Positions 25,883 through 34,556 of a stretch of 64,000 nucleotides of DNA are shown here, piece by piece. The stretch comes from Yanghanlia sp047501535. Its GTDB lineage: Bacteria > Pseudomonadota > Gammaproteobacteria > Burkholderiales > Burkholderiaceae_B. Both the position numbers and the translations under genes were made by a program. The DNA lies in contig NZ_JAZDRJ010000006.1 of NCBI RefSeq assembly GCF_047501535.1, positions 124,001 through 188,000 on the forward strand, given 5' to 3'. The first letter of the stretch is position 1; each line of letters starts with the position of its first letter. Under the pieces are notes generated by a model. The model was not told the DNA's origin. It did no database searches and saw only the letters and a program-made list of their open reading frames with translations.

Positions 25883-27343
25883 ATGAGAAAAAAAGCCCTT
25901 GTATGGATGCGTCGCGACTTGCGCTGTTACGACCATGCTGCGCTCTATCATGCGCTGCGCCACTTCGAGCACGTCTATTGCGTGTTCGTGTTCGACACCG
26001 ATATTTTGGATGGTTTGCCCGACCGTACTGATCGGCGAGTGGAATTCATCCACCTCAGTGTGTTGGAACTGCATCAATGTTTGCAGCAGCTGGCGGCCTC
26101 TAGTGGCGCTGCGGGTGGCGGGCTCATCGTTCGCCATGGCCCTGCAAAACCTTGCATTGTGCAGCTGGCGCAGGAACTCGGGGTGCAAGAGGTGCTAACC
26201 AACCGTGATTACGAACCTCAGGCTATTGCACGCGATCAGGGCGTAGCTCAGGCATTGAAAGCGGTTGGCATTGGCTTTAGCGATTACAAGGATCAGGTGC
26301 TGTTGGAGCGCGATGAGGTTCTCACCCAGCAGCGCAAGCCCTACAGTGTGTTCACTCCCTATAAGAAAGCGTGGTTGCAAAAGCTGGACGCCTTCCAGCT
26401 CAAACCCTACCTCGTGGAGCGTTACGCCCACCATTTGGCTGCACCGCCAGCGGGCGAACGTTTGCCCTCCTTGGCTGATATCGGTTTTTCACCCAGCAAT
26501 CTGCGGGATTTGCGCTTGCCCACGGGTATGCAGGGTGGGCGGCTGCTACTGCAGGAATTTCTGCCCCGCATGGCGAAGTACCACGAAACGCGCGATTACC
26601 CCGGCGTGAAAGGGGTGTCGTATTTATCGGTACATCTACGCTTTGGCACCGTTTCCATTCGCGAGGTGGCTGCATTAGCCGCAAGGCAGGCGGGCCAAGG
26701 CTGCGCCGGCGCTCAAACATGGCTGTCCGAGCTGGCGTGGCGGGACTTCTACTTTATGATTCTCTGGCATCACCCGCGAGTGGTGGAGCAGTCATTCAAG
26801 CCGGAATACGATCAGATTCTTTGGGATGAAGCGCCAGAGCTCTGGCAAGCCTGGTGTGAAGGGCGTACCGGTTACCCGCTTGTTGATGCAGCCATGCGGC
26901 AGCTTCTGCAGACTGGCTACATGCATAACCGGTTGCGCATGGTGGTGGCGAGTTTTCTCACCAAAGATCTTGGTATTGACTGGCGTCGTGGTGAGCGGTT
27001 CTTCGCTCGCCATTTGAACGATTACGACCTGGCGGCCAACAACGGTGGCTGGCAGTGGGCGGCGTCCACAGGGTGTGATGCGCAGCCCTGGTTTCGTATT
27101 TTCAATCCGGTTAAACAATCTGAGCGGTTCGACCCAGAGGGGAAGTTTATCCGCCGGTACCTACCTGAGTTGGCGCGGGTGCCGACTGCACACATCCACT
27201 TCCCTGCGGCCGTGAAGCCTGCGGTACTGGCTGCGTGTGGCTTGCGCCTGGGGGTCGATTACCCATTGCCGGTGGTGGACCATGCTCGGGCACGCGAACA
27301 TACGTTGATGCGCTTTTCGGGCCTGACAGATCAGCAGGCCTAG
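25883..27343 (+). CDS. phrB: Deoxyribodipyrimidine photolyase
   Basis: Light-driven repair of cyclobutane pyrimidine dimers. The 486-residue protein has the N-terminal antenna domain (ALVWMRRDLRCYDHAALYHAL) and the C-terminal FAD domain (YLSVHLRFGTVSIRE, WRDFYFMILWHHP, GYPLVDAAMRQL, NNGGWQWAASTGCD). I chose the ATG at 25883 because the family N terminus begins there; the earlier frame to 25841 has no family similarity. A 12-bp hairpin begins two bases after the stop codon. Confidence 0.96.
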   Translation: MRKKALVWMRRDLRCYDHAALYHALRHFEHVYCVFVFDTDILDGLPDRTDRRVEFIHLSVLELHQCLQQLAASSGAAGGGLIVRHGPAKPCIVQLAQELGVQEVLTNRDYEPQAIARDQGVAQALKAVGIGFSDYKDQVLLERDEVLTQQRKPYSVFTPYKKAWLQKLDAFQLKPYLVERYAHHLAAPPAGERLPSLADIGFSPSNLRDLRLPTGMQGGRLLLQEFLPRMAKYHETRDYPGVKGVSYLSVHLRFGTVSIREVAALAARQAGQGCAGAQTWLSELAWRDFYFMILWHHPRVVEQSFKPEYDQILWDEAPELWQAWCEGRTGYPLVDAAMRQLLQTGYMHNRLRMVVASFLTKDLGIDWRRGERFFARHLNDYDLAANNGGWQWAASTGCDAQPWFRIFNPVKQSERFDPEGKFIRRYLPELARVPTAHIHFPAAVKPAVLAACGLRLGVDYPLPVVDHARAREHTLMRFSGLTDQQA

Positions 27344-27344
27344 G

Positions 27345-27376
27345 CAGGCAGAGCGCAGGTTGCCGCGCTCTGCCTG
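27345..27376 (+). terminator. GC-rich hairpin directly after phrB, no U tract
   Basis: A perfect 12-bp stem (CAGGCAGAGCGC at 27345-27356, complement at 27365-27376) with an 8-base loop begins immediately after the phrB stop. The following bases (TGTACTG) are not T-rich, so it may protect the 3' end or terminate inefficiently. Confidence 0.5.
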
Positions 27377-27406
27377 TGTACTGAAGTGCTGAATATGAAA
27401 AAGCGG

Positions 27407-27448
27407 AAAATTGAAACGGGCAGGCGGGTGGTTTCCCTAGCCTGCCCG
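27407..27448 (-). terminator. Intrinsic terminator of rne
   Basis: A 9-bp stem (CGGGCAGGC at 27417-27425, complement at 27440-27448) is followed on the minus strand by TTTCAATTTT. It begins 10 bases after the rne stop codon and is correctly oriented for rne. Confidence 0.7.
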
Positions 27449-27457
27449 ATCAGCGGT

Positions 27458-30400
27458 TTAGTCCTGCTGAGTTTCCACTAACTGCAATGGCTCGCTAGCC
27501 ACGGCTGCGCGGGGTTTGCGCGGGCGGCCCAGACGAACCGGCGGCTCTTCTGCAACAACGGGCTGGCTAACATTGCGCGTTTCGATGAGCTGCAAACCCG
27601 CCGATTCCAGATTGTCTTTTATTTGCGAAGCAGGCGCTACGCCATTCAAAGACTCAGGCGTGACGGCTGTGTCTGCCGCCGCAAGTTCCTGTTTCTCATC
27701 AACGGTTGTTTCCGGCAGAACTTCTGCTTTGGCGACCGTAGCCTGGCCGACTGGTTCAGCTACGGGTTCAACGGCAGCTTCTGCAGTAGTTTCAACGACT
27801 GGCTCTACAGCCGCCTCGATGATGGGCTCTTCAGCCGATTCAGCTACAGGTTGTTCAGCCAATTCCACGACAGGTTCTGCATCGGGCTCAGTTGCAGCCG
27901 TTTCCACAGGCTCCGCTACAGGTTCTGCAGCAGGAGCGGCTGCTTCCGGGCTTGCCACAGGGGCTTCCGGTTCCTGGGGGATCACGGCCTGGGGGGCTTC
28001 TGCAGGACGCCTGTCCTCGGCGGGAGCAGTGGTTTCCACTTGTGTTGTGGCCGGAGTGTCGGTTGTTACCGGCAGCTCAGCGACAGGTTCGCTTGCAACG
28101 GGTTCTACAGGCTCTGCCGCAGGCGTTGCAACGGCGGTCTCGACGGCCTGAGCATGAGCATTGGTGGAAGCAGCTGCGGCAGGAGCGGCAACGCGGCTAG
28201 AAACAGCTTCGGCGGGTGCCGCAGTGGCGACCTGAGCCGGTTGCTCGGCGGGCACTGGGTCGTTGACAGCCTCGGCAGCCGGAGCAGTCTGAGTGCTTGC
28301 GTCGGAGCTTGCGCGGGTTTCGACTTGCGCGGGCACGTTGCTGTCGGCCTGTGCGGCACGAACAGGCGTTTCGCTGGCGGGAATATCGCCGCTATCTTCG
28401 TGTGTTGCGTTACCGTCTAGCGCCAGGCCTTCGGTGTTTTCCCCGCTGCGGCGGCCACGACGGCTGCGGCGGCGGCGGCGCTTGCGTTCGGGTTCGGCCT
28501 GATCCGCATCCTCGCCTTCGGCTTGTGGGTGGCGCGACTCCGTGGCGTCTGCCGCGTTGACATCCGCCTGTTGCATGGAGGCGTCTGTGTGGGCGGCAGG
28601 TGCTGCGGAGGCGGTGTCGTTGCGTGCCCCAGAGCGGGTGGTTGCGGCTGCGTCGGCGACCACAACGCCGGCGGCGGCAGAGGTGGAAACCACATCACGG
28701 TCGGCGTCCGCCCGTGGGCTGACAGCCTGTTCGTTCTGAGCGATAGCGTCGTTTTCGAGCTGTTGCTTGCCGTGCTCGTCGGTGCGACGCCCGCGACCCC
28801 GGCCACGGCGCCCGCGGCCACCACGATTGCTGGTGGTTGTGTCGGCCGTTTCAGCCAGGAGTTGTGGTGCCTGCGGCGCTACGGGCTGAGCTGCCTGAGC
28901 GGTGTCAGTGCCAGCCTGCTGCGGGCGGCTGCGATTGCTTTCCTTGCGTACTTCGCCATCAGGACGGCGTTCGCGGCGGCGGTTGCGGTCGCCGCGTTGG
29001 CCGTGACCGCGTTCGCCTCCACGGCCGCGCTTGGTAGCGCTATCGGCCTGGGGCGTGGTGACGGGTTCGGCCACGGGAGCGGGTTTGTCGCCACCAGTCA
29101 ACCAACCAATCAGACGCTTGAACAGGCTGGGTTGGGCAGTGCCAGCTTGCGGTGCTTCAACTTTAGGTTGGTGAACGGGAGCAGGCTGCGCATGAGTAAT
29201 GCTCTTGACCAATGCTTCTGGGCGTGGCTTGGCATCTTGGGCGCGAGCGGGCGCCCACGTAGAGGGCTGTTCAGCTTCGCTGACCAGATCAAAGCTGGAT
29301 TTGCTGTCATCCAGGCGCGGGTCATCGTGGCGCAGGCGCTCAATGTGGTGATGCGGAGTTTCCAGCGCTTTGTTGGGGATGAGCACCAGGTTGACCTTGA
29401 GGCGCGACTCGATTTTGGAGATGTCGTTGCGCTTTTCGTTCAACAGGAAAGTGGCGACATCGACCGGCACCTGAGCGTGCAGGGCGGCGGTGCCTTCTTT
29501 CATGGCTTCTTCCTGCAGCAGGCGCAGGACGTGCAGAGCACTGGATTCGGCGTCGCGGATCACACCCGTGCCGGTACAGCGCGGGCACGTGACGTGGGAG
29601 CCTTCGTTAAGGGCCGGACGCAGGCGCTGGCGGGACAGTTCCATGAGCCCGAAGCGCGAGATCTTGCCCATCTGGACGCGAGCGCGGTCAAAGTGGAGGG
29701 CATCGCGAACGCGCTGTTCCACCGCGCGTTGGTTCTTGTTGTCCTCCATATCGATGAAATCGATCACGATCAGACCGCCGAGATCTCGCAGGCGTAGCTG
29801 GCGCGCCACTTCATCGGCGGCTTCCAGGTTGGTGCGCAGGGCGGTTTCTTCGATATCGGAGCCGCGTGTGGCACGAGCCGAGTTGACGTCGATGGCCACC
29901 AGCGCTTCGGTATGGTCGATCACCACCGAGCCGCCCGAGGGCAGTTGCACCGTGCGTGAATAGGCGGTTTCGATTTGGTGCTCGATCTGGAAGCGCGAGA
30001 ACAGCGGGATGTCGTCGTGATAGAACTTCACCCGCTGGACATTGTCGGGCATGACTACGCTCATAAAGGCGGTGGCCTGCTCGAAGATGTCGCTGGTGTC
30101 GATGAGGATTTCACCGATTTCGGGCGAGTAGTAATCGCGGATGGCCCGGATGACCAGGCTGGACTCCAAATAAATAAGAATGGGAGCCTTGTTTTCGCGG
30201 GCAGCGCCGTCAATGGCGTTCCAGAGTTGCAACAGGTAGGAAAGATCCCATTGCAGTTCTTCGACGCTGCGGCCGATGCCTGCGGTGCGGGCAATGATGC
30301 TCATTCCCTGGGGGGTATTGAGCTGCTCCATGGCCTCACGCAGTTCTTGGCGGTCTTCGCCTTCCACACGGCGCGATACACCACCGCCGCGCGGGTTGTT

Positions 30401-30790
30401 GGGCATCAGCACCAGATAGCGACCGGCCAGCGAGATAAAGGTGGTCAGGGCGGCGCCCTTGTTACCACGCTCTTCTTTTTCGACCTGGATGATGAGTTCC
30501 TGGCCTTCGTGGAGGGCGTCCTGGATGCGCGCTGTGCGGACATCTACGCCTTCCTTGAAGTAAGTGCGGGCGATCTCCTTAAAGGGGAGAAAGCCGTGGC
30601 GTTCTTCACCGTAGTTGACGAAGCAGGCTTCGAGACCTGGTTCGATACGAGTAATGACGCCTTTGTAGATATTGCCTTTGCGTTGTTCACGCCCGGCGGA
30701 TTCTATGTCGAGGTCGATCAGTTTCTGACCATCGACAATGGCAACGCGTAGTTCTTCTTGATGCGTTGCATTGAACAACATCCGTTTCAT
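27458..30790 (-). CDS. rne: Ribonuclease E
   Basis: Endoribonuclease that initiates mRNA decay and processes rRNA and tRNA, and scaffolds the degradosome. Of 1110 residues, the first 400 are the catalytic core: S1 domain about 37-125, catalytic Asp301 (VAIDVNSARATRG) and Asp344 (VIDFIDMED), and zinc-link Cys402/Cys405 (CPRCTGTG). The rest is low-complexity tail, with Arg-rich RNA-binding patches (RRRERR, GRRGRGRGRR, ERKRRRRRSRRGRR) and a long Ala/Pro/Val/Glu stretch. The end carries two near-identical motifs, LQLIET at 1066 and LQLVET at 1102, around an AT-hook-like GRPRKPR. The long leader may serve autoregulation. Confidence 0.96.
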   Translation of the reverse strand: MKRMLFNATHQEELRVAIVDGQKLIDLDIESAGREQRKGNIYKGVITRIEPGLEACFVNYGEERHGFLPFKEIARTYFKEGVDVRTARIQDALHEGQELIIQVEKEERGNKGAALTTFISLAGRYLVLMPNNPRGGGVSRRVEGEDRQELREAMEQLNTPQGMSIIARTAGIGRSVEELQWDLSYLLQLWNAIDGAARENKAPILIYLESSLVIRAIRDYYSPEIGEILIDTSDIFEQATAFMSVVMPDNVQRVKFYHDDIPLFSRFQIEHQIETAYSRTVQLPSGGSVVIDHTEALVAIDVNSARATRGSDIEETALRTNLEAADEVARQLRLRDLGGLIVIDFIDMEDNKNQRAVEQRVRDALHFDRARVQMGKISRFGLMELSRQRLRPALNEGSHVTCPRCTGTGVIRDAESSALHVLRLLQEEAMKEGTAALHAQVPVDVATFLLNEKRNDISKIESRLKVNLVLIPNKALETPHHHIERLRHDDPRLDDSKSSFDLVSEAEQPSTWAPARAQDAKPRPEALVKSITHAQPAPVHQPKVEAPQAGTAQPSLFKRLIGWLTGGDKPAPVAEPVTTPQADSATKRGRGGERGHGQRGDRNRRRERRPDGEVRKESNRSRPQQAGTDTAQAAQPVAPQAPQLLAETADTTTSNRGGRGRRGRGRGRRTDEHGKQQLENDAIAQNEQAVSPRADADRDVVSTSAAAGVVVADAAATTRSGARNDTASAAPAAHTDASMQQADVNAADATESRHPQAEGEDADQAEPERKRRRRRSRRGRRSGENTEGLALDGNATHEDSGDIPASETPVRAAQADSNVPAQVETRASSDASTQTAPAAEAVNDPVPAEQPAQVATAAPAEAVSSRVAAPAAAASTNAHAQAVETAVATPAAEPVEPVASEPVAELPVTTDTPATTQVETTAPAEDRRPAEAPQAVIPQEPEAPVASPEAAAPAAEPVAEPVETAATEPDAEPVVELAEQPVAESAEEPIIEAAVEPVVETTAEAAVEPVAEPVGQATVAKAEVLPETTVDEKQELAAADTAVTPESLNGVAPASQIKDNLESAGLQLIETRNVSQPVVAEEPPVRLGRPRKPRAAVASEPLQLVETQQD

Positions 30791-31281
30791 GAGGGTGATT
30801 CTCCGTAGTCATGGCGCACCGTTAATCGGCGCACGACCGCGGGTCACTCGGTGTGGGGCGTTGAATGCTCAGAGGGAGGAGGGGGCGGCTTGACGTGATT
30901 GAACAACGCCCCCCCGATTTGTCAGGATGGCACGACGCGCCGCCGGTTGCGGATGCGCGGTTCAGTCAGCACTGGGGTCAATTTCACTGTAGTGGTTGAC
31001 GATAAAAAAAATGACTGGAAACGCAGCCGTACGGTAGTACGACTGGTGCAAAAATACGATGACAAAACCTGCTGAAATTCAATGCCGCACGCGGAAACCA
31101 GCTCTTCGCCATGTAGCGGGAATCTTTTTCTTCCGCTTTTCATGTGACGGGCCTGCCCGGCGACCTAATGACCCAGAAGCTGAAAGTGTGGCAGTACAAT
31201 GGAGCCCGTTCGCCCAACGGAGACGCACCCTTGCATCTCTACGTCGGCGTTTTTTCAGCTTCTATAGGCTGACGCGATTAT
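30791..31281. other. 491-base divergent intergenic region, rne leader and rluC upstream region
   Basis: The largest spacer in the window, between divergent rne and rluC. It must contain both promoters. Near rne, GGGGGCG (30881-30887) and CGCCCCC (30907-30913) form a stem in the rne 5' leader. The rluC side has TACAAT at 31195-31200 without a matching -35. A 73-codon open frame (30922-31143, minus) has no family wording and is probably not a gene. RNase E mRNA leaders in other bacteria carry hairpins for autoregulation; a similar role here is inference. Confidence 0.4.
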
Positions 31282-32250
31282 ATGCCTGTTTTCCCCAAGC
31301 GTAAAACATCTTCTTCACAATCAGAGCGCCCGTCGGTGCGCATGTTGAGCATCGGGCCGGACTCGGCCGGTCAGCGAGTTGACAATTTTCTCGTCAAAGT
31401 CTGCAAAGGTGTTCCAAAAAGTCACATTTACAAGGCCATCCGCAGTGGTGAGGTACGTGTGAATAAAGGGCGGGTTCAGGCCGATCATCGCCTGGCTGAA
31501 GGCGATATGCTGCGGATTCCGCCTCTGCGTCTGCCTGCGGCCGATGAGCCCCGTAAAGTGCCGCCCTTTGCCTTTCCAGTGGTCTACGAAGACGACGCCA
31601 TGGTGGTGATCGACAAACCTGCGGGTGTGGCGGTGCACGGCGGCAGCGGCGTTTCCTTCGGCGTGATTGAGCAGCTGCGCGCGGCGCGCCCGCAGGCGCG
31701 CTTTCTGGAACTCGCCCACCGGCTTGACCGCGAAACATCCGGCTTGCTGATTGTGGCCAAGCAGCGCAAAGCGTTATTGGCCTTGCACAATATGTTCCGG
31801 CAAAGTGCCGGGCGGAAAATTTACCAAGCGCTGGTTGTCGGTGACTGGGTGAACGATAGGCAGCATATTCGCAAGCCTTTGCTCAAATGGCTGACGGCGG
31901 GTGGCGAGCGGCGCGTCAAGGTGGATGCCGAAGGCAAGTCTGCCCACACCATTGTCACGTGCTTGAAGCGTTTTGGCCGCTACACTCTGGTCGAAGCGGA
32001 ACTTCGTACCGGTCGCACCCATCAAATCAGGGTGCACTTGGCGTCCAGCGGTTTTCCCATTGTGGGAGACGACAAATACGGTTCCGACGAAGTGCGCGAG
32101 CATTTCACGCGCTTGGGGTTCAAGCGCATGTTCCTGCACGCGGCGCAACTGGAAATTCCCCACCCGCTAACAGGTGAGAACCTGTTGCTGGAAGCACCGT
32201 TGCCGCCCGCGTGCGTTGATATTCTGCATCATCTGGAGCGAAACAAGTGA
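31282..32250 (+). CDS. rluC: 23S rRNA pseudouridine synthase RluC
   Basis: Converts specific uridines in 23S rRNA to pseudouridine. The 322-residue protein has an N-terminal S4 RNA-binding domain (GQRVDNFLVKVCKGVPKSHIYK) and the RluA-type catalytic core with the active-site Asp in AHRLDRETSGLLIVAK. RTGRTHQIRVHLASSG and GDDKYGSDE are also family motifs. The RluC label over RluD rests on the rne-rluC gene pairing, common in proteobacteria. No strong ribosome site precedes the ATG. Its stop overlaps the next GTG start. Confidence 0.93.
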   Translation: MPVFPKRKTSSSQSERPSVRMLSIGPDSAGQRVDNFLVKVCKGVPKSHIYKAIRSGEVRVNKGRVQADHRLAEGDMLRIPPLRLPAADEPRKVPPFAFPVVYEDDAMVVIDKPAGVAVHGGSGVSFGVIEQLRAARPQARFLELAHRLDRETSGLLIVAKQRKALLALHNMFRQSAGRKIYQALVVGDWVNDRQHIRKPLLKWLTAGGERRVKVDAEGKSAHTIVTCLKRFGRYTLVEAELRTGRTHQIRVHLASSGFPIVGDDKYGSDEVREHFTRLGFKRMFLHAAQLEIPHPLTGENLLLEAPLPPACVDILHHLERNK

Positions 32251-32900
32251 AGCGGTACAAGGCGGTTATTTTCGATTGGGATGGAACGGTGATGGATTCT
32301 ACGGCCTCTATTGCGGGGGCCATCCAGGCAGCTTGTGTCGATCTTGAGCAGCCCGTTCCTTCTGTAGAAGAGGCCAGCTGGGTGATAGGCTTGTCGTTGG
32401 ATCAGGCTTTGCAGCGTTGTGCGCCGGGCTTACAACCAGAGCAGATTCCACTCTTTATCGAACGTTATCGGCATCATTTTTTTCTGTTCGATCAGCAATT
32501 GGCTTTGTTTGACGGCATTCTGCCCTTGTTCGATCACCTGCAAGAGCAGAATATCCGCCTCGGAGTGGCGACAGGCAAGTCGCGTCATGGGTTGGATCGC
32601 GTATTGCAAGCGCATCAACTGACAAGCCGCTTTGATTGCACGCGCTGTGCTGACGAGTCAAAGGGTAAGCCGCATCCGGCCATGTTGTTCGACATCATGC
32701 AGCGGCTGGACCTTAAGCCCGAAGAGATGCTGATGGTGGGTGATACCACGCACGACGTGCAGATGGCGGCCAGCGCAGGGGTGGACAGCATGGCGGTCAC
32801 CTATGGCGCACATAGCAAGCGTACACTGTTGATGTCCGAACCCACTGTCATGGTGTCCAGTGTCCGGGAAATGCACAACTGGTTGTCGGCGCGTCTCTAA
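32247..32900 (+). CDS. HAD-superfamily hydrolase (phosphoglycolate phosphatase-like)
   Basis: A 217-residue cytoplasmic phosphatase of HAD subfamily IA. Motif I is FDWDGTVMDS with the nucleophile Asp, motif II is GVATGKSRHGL, the motif III Lys is in DESKGKPHPAM, and motif IV is MLMVGDTTHDVQMA. It starts with GTG overlapping the rluC stop, an arrangement seen in related bacteria. The substrate is unknown; phosphoglycolate or a nucleotide-type phosphate is possible. Confidence 0.9.
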   Translation: MKRYKAVIFDWDGTVMDSTASIAGAIQAACVDLEQPVPSVEEASWVIGLSLDQALQRCAPGLQPEQIPLFIERYRHHFFLFDQQLALFDGILPLFDHLQEQNIRLGVATGKSRHGLDRVLQAHQLTSRFDCTRCADESKGKPHPAMLFDIMQRLDLKPEEMLMVGDTTHDVQMAASAGVDSMAVTYGAHSKRTLLMSEPTVMVSSVREMHNWLSARL

Positions 32901-32908
32901 GTTCGTAG

Positions 32909-32945
32909 CGCGCTCGCACATCGGGCGCGGTGCAGCATTGTTTTT
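32909..32945 (+). terminator. Weak candidate terminator after rluC-HAD
   Basis: An 8-bp stem with one G-U pair (CGCGCTCG at 32909-32916, CGGGCGCG at 32922-32929) is followed by a run of T only at 32940-32945. The distance between stem and T tract makes the call weak. Confidence 0.3.
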
Positions 32946-32956
32946 AAGGAGCAGGC

Positions 32957-33922
32957 ATGTCCAGATTCCGTGTGCCCCTGATTCCCGCTTCTGAAATTAC
33001 CCCGCCCGAGGTCTGGCAGTCGCGCCGTCGCTGGTTGGGGCAGGCAGCCGCTTTAGGGGTGTTGGCAGGAGCGGGGCCTGCCGCGCTGGCGGCTCGTGCC
33101 ACAGGCGGAGATGATCTACCCGAATTGCCGGGGCAGCCAAATGGCGCGTTTTCCGTTGTCGACAAACCTAACGCATGGCGTGAGATCACCGGCTACAACA
33201 ATTTCTACGAGTTCGGCACCGATAAAGAAGACCCGCTTCGTTATGCGGGCCGTATGGTGACTGAGCCCTGGACTGTCGAGGTGGGTGGCGAAGTGCTTAA
33301 ACCACGCACCTTCGATATAGACCAATTGCGGCGGCTGGCGCCAATGGAAGAACGTGTTTACCGCCTGCGCTGTGTAGAGGCGTGGTCCATGGTGATCCCC
33401 TGGGTGGGGTATCCGCTGGCGGAAGTACTCAAGCAGGTCCAGCCCACTGGCAATGCCAAATACATTACGTTTGAAACGGCCTTGCAACCCGATGCCATGC
33501 CTGGCGTGAAACGCGGGATTATCGACTGGCCTTATGTTGAGGCGCTGCGTATGGATGAAGCCATGCATCCGCTCACCTTGTTGGTCTTTGGCCTGTACGG
33601 CAAGGCGCTGCCCAACCAGAACGGCGCGCCTCTGCGCCTGGCCGTGCCCTGGAAATATGGCTTCAAATCGGCCAAATCCATTGTGCGTATCCGTTGCGTG
33701 GAACAACAACCGCGCAGCAGCTGGATGGTGGCTGCACCGACAGAATATGGTTTCTACGCCAATGTAAACCCCGATGTGCGGCACCCACGCTGGAGTCAGG
33801 CCACGGAACGGCGTATTGGCGACCATATACTGGCGCCCCGGGTGAAAACGCGCATGTTCAATGGTTATGGCGAACAGGTGGCTTCGCTTTACACGGGCAT
33901 GGATCTCGCTCGTGACTTCTAA
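32957..33922 (+). CDS. msrP: Protein-methionine-sulfoxide reductase catalytic subunit MsrP
   Basis: Periplasmic molybdoenzyme that repairs oxidised methionines in envelope proteins. The 321-residue protein has a Tat signal (SRRRWLGQAAALGVLAGAG), consistent with export as a folded, cofactor-bearing protein. The molybdenum-ligand Cys lies in YRLRCVEAWSMVIPW, and the oxidoreductase-molybdopterin fold continues with GFKSAKSIVRIRCVE. It receives electrons from the haem membrane protein encoded next, whose start lies inside the msrP 3' end. Confidence 0.96.
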   Translation: MSRFRVPLIPASEITPPEVWQSRRRWLGQAAALGVLAGAGPAALAARATGGDDLPELPGQPNGAFSVVDKPNAWREITGYNNFYEFGTDKEDPLRYAGRMVTEPWTVEVGGEVLKPRTFDIDQLRRLAPMEERVYRLRCVEAWSMVIPWVGYPLAEVLKQVQPTGNAKYITFETALQPDAMPGVKRGIIDWPYVEALRMDEAMHPLTLLVFGLYGKALPNQNGAPLRLAVPWKYGFKSAKSIVRIRCVEQQPRSSWMVAAPTEYGFYANVNPDVRHPRWSQATERRIGDHILAPRVKTRMFNGYGEQVASLYTGMDLARDF

Positions 33923-34532
33923 GCAGCGTCAGTGGTCTGCGCGCACAGTGGGGCGTTTTAAGCCGCTGTTATTTCTACTTTGCCTGTATCCGGTGTTCCG
34001 CTGGGTGTGGCTGGCCCTGGGAGCGAATGGTCTGGGGGTGAATCCGCCGGAGTTTCTGATCCGCTCAACCGGTGTGTGGTCGCTGGTGCTGTTGTGGGCC
34101 ACGCTTTGTGTGACACCTGTGCGGCGGTTGCTGGGGCAGCCCGCTTTGGTCACGGTGCGGCGCATGCTGGGGCTGTTCAGCTTCTTTTACGCTGTCCTTC
34201 ATGTGCTGGGCTGGGCGTACTGGGAACGCGGCGGCGTGTTGGCGGAAATGTGGGCCGACATCCTGCAACGTACTTTTGTGTGGGTGGGGGTGCTGGCCTT
34301 CATACCCATGATGCTGCTGGCGGTGACTTCCACCCGGGGCTGGATGCGGCGTTTGGGCCGCAACTGGCAGCGGCTGCACTACAGCGTGTATGGCATTGCC
34401 GTGTTGTCGGTCTGGCACTTCTGGCTGGTGCGTAGCGGCAAGGTCGATTACCTGGAGCCCGTACTGTATGGGCTGGTACTGGCCGCGCTTTTTATAGCCC
34501 GCTATATATTATGGCGGGCGAGCAGGGGCTGA
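33912..34532 (+). CDS. msrQ: MsrP haem-binding membrane subunit MsrQ
   Basis: Inner-membrane b-type haem protein that passes electrons from the respiratory chain to MsrP. The 206-residue sequence has about six helices and conserved His in FFYAVLHVLGWAYWE and LHYSVYGIAVLSVWHFW. The start is uncertain: the GTG at 33912 overlaps the msrP stop and fits the family N terminus; an open frame reaches back to 33861. MsrPQ pairing is conserved. Confidence 0.92.
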   Translation: MTSKQRQWSARTVGRFKPLLFLLCLYPVFRWVWLALGANGLGVNPPEFLIRSTGVWSLVLLWATLCVTPVRRLLGQPALVTVRRMLGLFSFFYAVLHVLGWAYWERGGVLAEMWADILQRTFVWVGVLAFIPMMLLAVTSTRGWMRRLGRNWQRLHYSVYGIAVLSVWHFWLVRSGKVDYLEPVLYGLVLAALFIARYILWRASRG

Positions 34533-34556
34533 ACACGGGCCGCTGATAGCGCTTGG

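Noticed and set aside
27620..28420. Repetitive tracts in the rne tail considered as tandem repeats or a CRISPR-like array
   Set aside because: The repeats are irregular in length and in frame, and encode an Ala/Pro/Val/Glu-rich disordered region, so they are protein low complexity.
28523..29797. Long plus-strand open frame (424 codons) antisense to rne
   Set aside because: It is a shadow of the GC-rich, biased codons of the rne tail; its translation is low-complexity and has no family wording, while the minus frame is clearly RNase E.
30922..31143. 73-codon minus-strand open frame in the rne-rluC spacer
   Set aside because: Unremarkable composition, no ribosome-binding site that I can see and no family wording; more likely part of the rne leader.
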